NCBI RefSeq assembly: GCF_900107745.1
Contig: NZ_FNRO01000009.1
Location: 1-64,000 of the forward strand
Reading direction: 5' to 3'
Source of the DNA: Variovorax sp. YR216
Lineage (GTDB): Bacteria; Pseudomonadota; Gammaproteobacteria; Burkholderiales; Burkholderiaceae_C
DNA length: 64,000 nucleotides
Positions 61,777 through 64,000 of the stretch are shown in pieces. The notes under the pieces were generated by a model. That model saw nothing but the letters and a program-made list of their open reading frames with translations, did no database searches and had not been told where the DNA came from. How positions within the stretch are numbered: the stretch's first letter is position 1; every line of letters starts with the position of its first letter. The position numbers and the translations under genes are program-made.

Positions 61777-63384
61777 TCATCGGCATGCGAAGCTCGCCGC
61801 CTTGTCCGCATCTCCCCCCACATACTGCGCGGCCTGCGGATAGGGACACAGCGGCCGGCTTCGCTCCGACCCGTCGGGCCGCTGCTGCACGGCCACGAGC
61901 GAAGCCGGCGCACGGCCCGCCTCGACCCAGTCGATGACGGCGGTCACGGCGTCGAACACGTTCGGTGCGTTCCCGTTTCCGCAGTGCTGCATGCCGGGCG
62001 CCATGAACACGCGGTAGCTGTCGTCGAGCTTGGCGGTGGCGCGACCGGCCTCCTCGTAGTAGCCGATGGTCATCATCGGATTGAGGGCCGGGTCGGCCCA
62101 GCCGTGGTAGGTGATCATCTTGCCGCCACGCGCCTTGAACGCGCCGAGGTCGGGATTGCGCGCATCCAGCAACTGGCTCATGAAGCTCGTGGCCCGATAG
62201 CCCTCGTCCAGGTTGAACGTGCGCCAGTCGGCATCCGGACGGCTCGCGGGCTGGTCGGCGAAGTAGCGCAGGAAGGTCTGCGCGTAGGCGCTCTGGCGTG
62301 TTTCGCCGGGCGGCAAGGCCTGCCCGACCGATGCAAGGCGGGCGCCCGGCGGCGGAGGCGGCGGCGGAATGGACACGAACCACTCGGCCCACCCGCTGAT
62401 CCCGTTGGTGTCGGGCGCCTCCGAGCCCCAGGGCCACGCGGGGAAGACGCTCTTCCCCTTGTGCTGCATGTCGGCATGCACCGTCTCCAGCGCCGTGATC
62501 TGCGCTTCGCTGAGACCCTGCAGGTCGGTCCTCGGGTTGAACCTGCACTGGCGCGGATCGCTGATCACCCCGTCCTGCAAGCCGTCCGCCGCATCGCACT
62601 TCGCGACGATGGCACGGCCGATCTCCGAGAGTTGCGCCGAGGTGAAGCCCGCCTTGCTCACCAGCGGTGCGTACGAGACGTAGTCGTACATGGTCCCGGT
62701 GAAGTTGAGCACCGGCGCCCCCGCGGCAATGCCGTCGAAATCGGCCGGGTAGCGCTGCGCGGACATCAGTCCCTGCCGTCCGCCGGTCGAGCAGCCATCG
62801 AAGTACGACCTGGCGGGCTTTCGTCCGTAGAACGCGGCCGCCAGGTCCTTGGATGCCTGGGCAGTCAGGTGAACCGCGCGGTGGCTGTAGTCGACGAGCC
62901 TGGCGAGGTTGTTCTGCGCGAAGGTGCCGAGCGGCTGGGCAACGGCATCATGGCCGGTGTTGGTCTGCGCGGCGACGAAACCCCGCTTGAGCGCTTCGTC
63001 GCGCAAGGCCACGCGATTGGGCGCGTCGATCCGCTCGCCGGCATAGCCACCGTTGCCGCGCATGTACAGGCGGCCGTTCCATCGCATGGGCAGCGCGACC
63101 TCGATCAGCACTTCGGGGTCGAGCATCGCGACAATGCGGCAGAAGTCTGGAACGCCCTGTGCCGCCGGGACGACTTCCGACGCAAGCACCGTCATCCGCG
63201 TTCCTTCGACCGACACCACCTGTTGCCCGAGCTTCGCGCAGTCACCCGTCGACGACGCGACCGGGTTGGTGTAGTTCACCGCCGACTTGCCGGCGTCCCG
63301 AAAGCTGCCGACGTTCTGCGCATGCGCAGCGAGGCTCATTGCCGCGAGGCACAGCGCACGCGCGAGGGTCTTCCCTTTGAACAT
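61777..63384 (-). CDS. Tannase/feruloyl esterase family protein, exported
   Basis: A 535-residue secreted alpha/beta hydrolase. The signal peptide (LARALCLAAMSLAAHA) precedes QNVGSF. The nucleophile Ser199 is in FDGCSTGGRQGLMSAQ, with Asp in MITYHGWADPALNP and His in APGMQHCGNGN. Family enzymes cleave ferulate or gallate esters from plant polymers. The length and Cys pattern (GDCAKLG, FCRIV, AKCDAADG) fit. It starts after AAGGAG. The partial hydrolase 40 bases upstream is likely in the same operon. Confidence 0.9.
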   Translation of the reverse strand: MFKGKTLARALCLAAMSLAAHAQNVGSFRDAGKSAVNYTNPVASSTGDCAKLGQQVVSVEGTRMTVLASEVVPAAQGVPDFCRIVAMLDPEVLIEVALPMRWNGRLYMRGNGGYAGERIDAPNRVALRDEALKRGFVAAQTNTGHDAVAQPLGTFAQNNLARLVDYSHRAVHLTAQASKDLAAAFYGRKPARSYFDGCSTGGRQGLMSAQRYPADFDGIAAGAPVLNFTGTMYDYVSYAPLVSKAGFTSAQLSEIGRAIVAKCDAADGLQDGVISDPRQCRFNPRTDLQGLSEAQITALETVHADMQHKGKSVFPAWPWGSEAPDTNGISGWAEWFVSIPPPPPPPGARLASVGQALPPGETRQSAYAQTFLRYFADQPASRPDADWRTFNLDEGYRATSFMSQLLDARNPDLGAFKARGGKMITYHGWADPALNPMMTIGYYEEAGRATAKLDDSYRVFMAPGMQHCGNGNAPNVFDAVTAVIDWVEAGRAPASLVAVQQRPDGSERSRPLCPYPQAAQYVGGDADKAASFACR

Positions 63385-63424
63385 TGCCTTGTCTCCTTCT
63401 TGTGATTGCTTGGCGAGGCAATGG

Positions 63425-64000
63425 CTATTTGACACGACGGCGCAGGAAATCGAGCACGTGCCGGTTGAACTCCGCCGGCTTCTCGAAATAGGTCGAGTGC
63501 CCCGCATCGGCGACCACCACGACTTCGCTGCCGGGGATCCAGCCGGTCAGCTCGTTCACGACGGCCACCGGAACGATGGGGTCTTCGCTGCCCACGAGCA
63601 GCAGCGTCGGGCAATGCACATCGCGCAAAGCCGCCATCGGAATCACCCGGCCGGGCTGCATCAAGGAAGCGAGCGTGGCGCCCCAATCCGCCGCGGCGAC
63701 CGAATGCGTGCTGGGGTTGAAGTGATTGATCTGCGCGTAGAGCGCCGCCTTGTCAGGATGCGTCTCGAGAAACCAACGGCCCAGCGAGCGTTGCTCGATG
63801 GAGGTCGCGCGCTGGCTGATCTGGCGCTTTTCCAGGATGCCGAGCAGCACCGGGTGATCGATGGCGAGCGAACTGTCGCAGGCCACGAACGCGGCCACGC
63901 GCTGCGGATGCACCAGTGCCGTCTTCAGGCCGATCATGCCGCCCAGCGACTGGCCCACGATGCTCACCTGATCGACGTGCTCCCGGTCGAGGACGGCCAT
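63425..64000 (-). CDS. Alpha/beta hydrolase (3-oxoadipate enol-lactonase-like), partial
   Basis: The 191 residues visible are the C-terminal portion of an alpha/beta hydrolase. The nucleophile elbow is GQSLGGMIGLKTALVHP (Ser near visible residue 18), the acid is the Asp in VGSEDPIVPVAVV and the His is in ADAGHSTYFEKPAEF. The true start is beyond the window, since the family has about 70 more residues before the elbow; the ATG at 64000 may be internal. The order is the same as the tannase gene, so degradation of plant aromatics is a possible context. Confidence 0.85.
   Translation of the reverse strand: MAVLDREHVDQVSIVGQSLGGMIGLKTALVHPQRVAAFVACDSSLAIDHPVLLGILEKRQISQRATSIEQRSLGRWFLETHPDKAALYAQINHFNPSTHSVAAADWGATLASLMQPGRVIPMAALRDVHCPTLLLVGSEDPIVPVAVVNELTGWIPGSEVVVVADAGHSTYFEKPAEFNRHVLDFLRRRVK

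Overview
The window is GC-rich DNA from the chromosome of a Gram-negative bacterium, most likely a betaproteobacterium of the Burkholderiales (Comamonadaceae, Variovorax-like). The reasons are the Bug-type tripartite-tricarboxylate binding protein, the Gram-negative porin, the H-NS protein with C-terminal aromatic/glycine motifs, the CusRS-like two-component pair joined to an RND pump, and the many DUF families typical of that group. No phage, transposase, CRISPR array, tRNA or rRNA was seen, so this is ordinary chromosomal sequence with many small accessory modules.

Layout. Positions 1-6.1 kb carry a Bug solute-binding protein, two small unknown proteins, an AraC regulator, two glutathione transferases and an intradiol ring-cleavage dioxygenase. 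6.2-10.9 kb holds a signalling pair: a REC-PP2C phosphatase-STAS fusion overlapping a large hybrid histidine kinase. 10.9-14.2 kb carries a porin, a DUF3422 membrane protein and an isoprenylcysteine methyltransferase-like protein. 14.4-20 kb is an ECF sigma/anti-sigma/subtilase operon followed by exported proteins. 20-27.9 kb is a five-gene operon (outer-membrane factor, adaptor, RND pump, response regulator, sensor kinase) joined by 4-base overlaps, with a CusR-box-like operator in front.

28-38.9 kb is a mosaic of small genes, remnants and spacers. It contains a DUF2938 relic with an internal deletion, a frameshifted branched-chain amino-acid-type binding protein, an H-NS protein with two DNA-binding motifs, a GGCT/unknown-domain fusion and several very small proteins. 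39-41.8 kb has a DsbA-family oxidoreductase and an acyl-CoA dehydrogenase.

41.8-50.2 kb is a coherent lipid/photo-oxidative-stress locus. An RpoE/ChrR-type sigma and anti-sigma pair sits between two minus-strand operons encoding two cyclopropane-synthase-like methyltransferases, an FAD amine-oxidase-type protein, DUF1365, DUF2878, DUF1295, a DUF6134-like protein and DUF2177. Three promoters with the same architecture (TGATCC-like box, exactly 18 nt, TATAAG-like box) lie in front of the sigma gene and both operons. Each start codon is only 4-6 nt beyond the -10 box, so the transcripts may be leaderless.

50.2-51.2 kb has two Hsp20 chaperones behind an RpoH-like promoter. 51.2-59.4 kb combines an M20 amidohydrolase, a complete peptide/nickel-type ABC importer, a phosphoribosyltransferase and a nucleoside hydrolase, which suggests a uptake-and-salvage unit. 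59.5-64 kb has a 31-residue membrane peptide, a ClC channel, a beta-carbonic anhydrase, a tannase/feruloyl-esterase family protein and a partial alpha/beta hydrolase.

The two most interesting systems are the ECF unit at 14.4-16.9 kb, where the anti-sigma factor appears to carry a subtilase-propeptide-like domain outside the membrane next to a subtilase with Asp at the usual oxyanion Asn position, and the three-promoter RpoE/ChrR lipid regulon at 41.8-50.2 kb. All function calls come from reading translated sequence and recalling families; no search was run.
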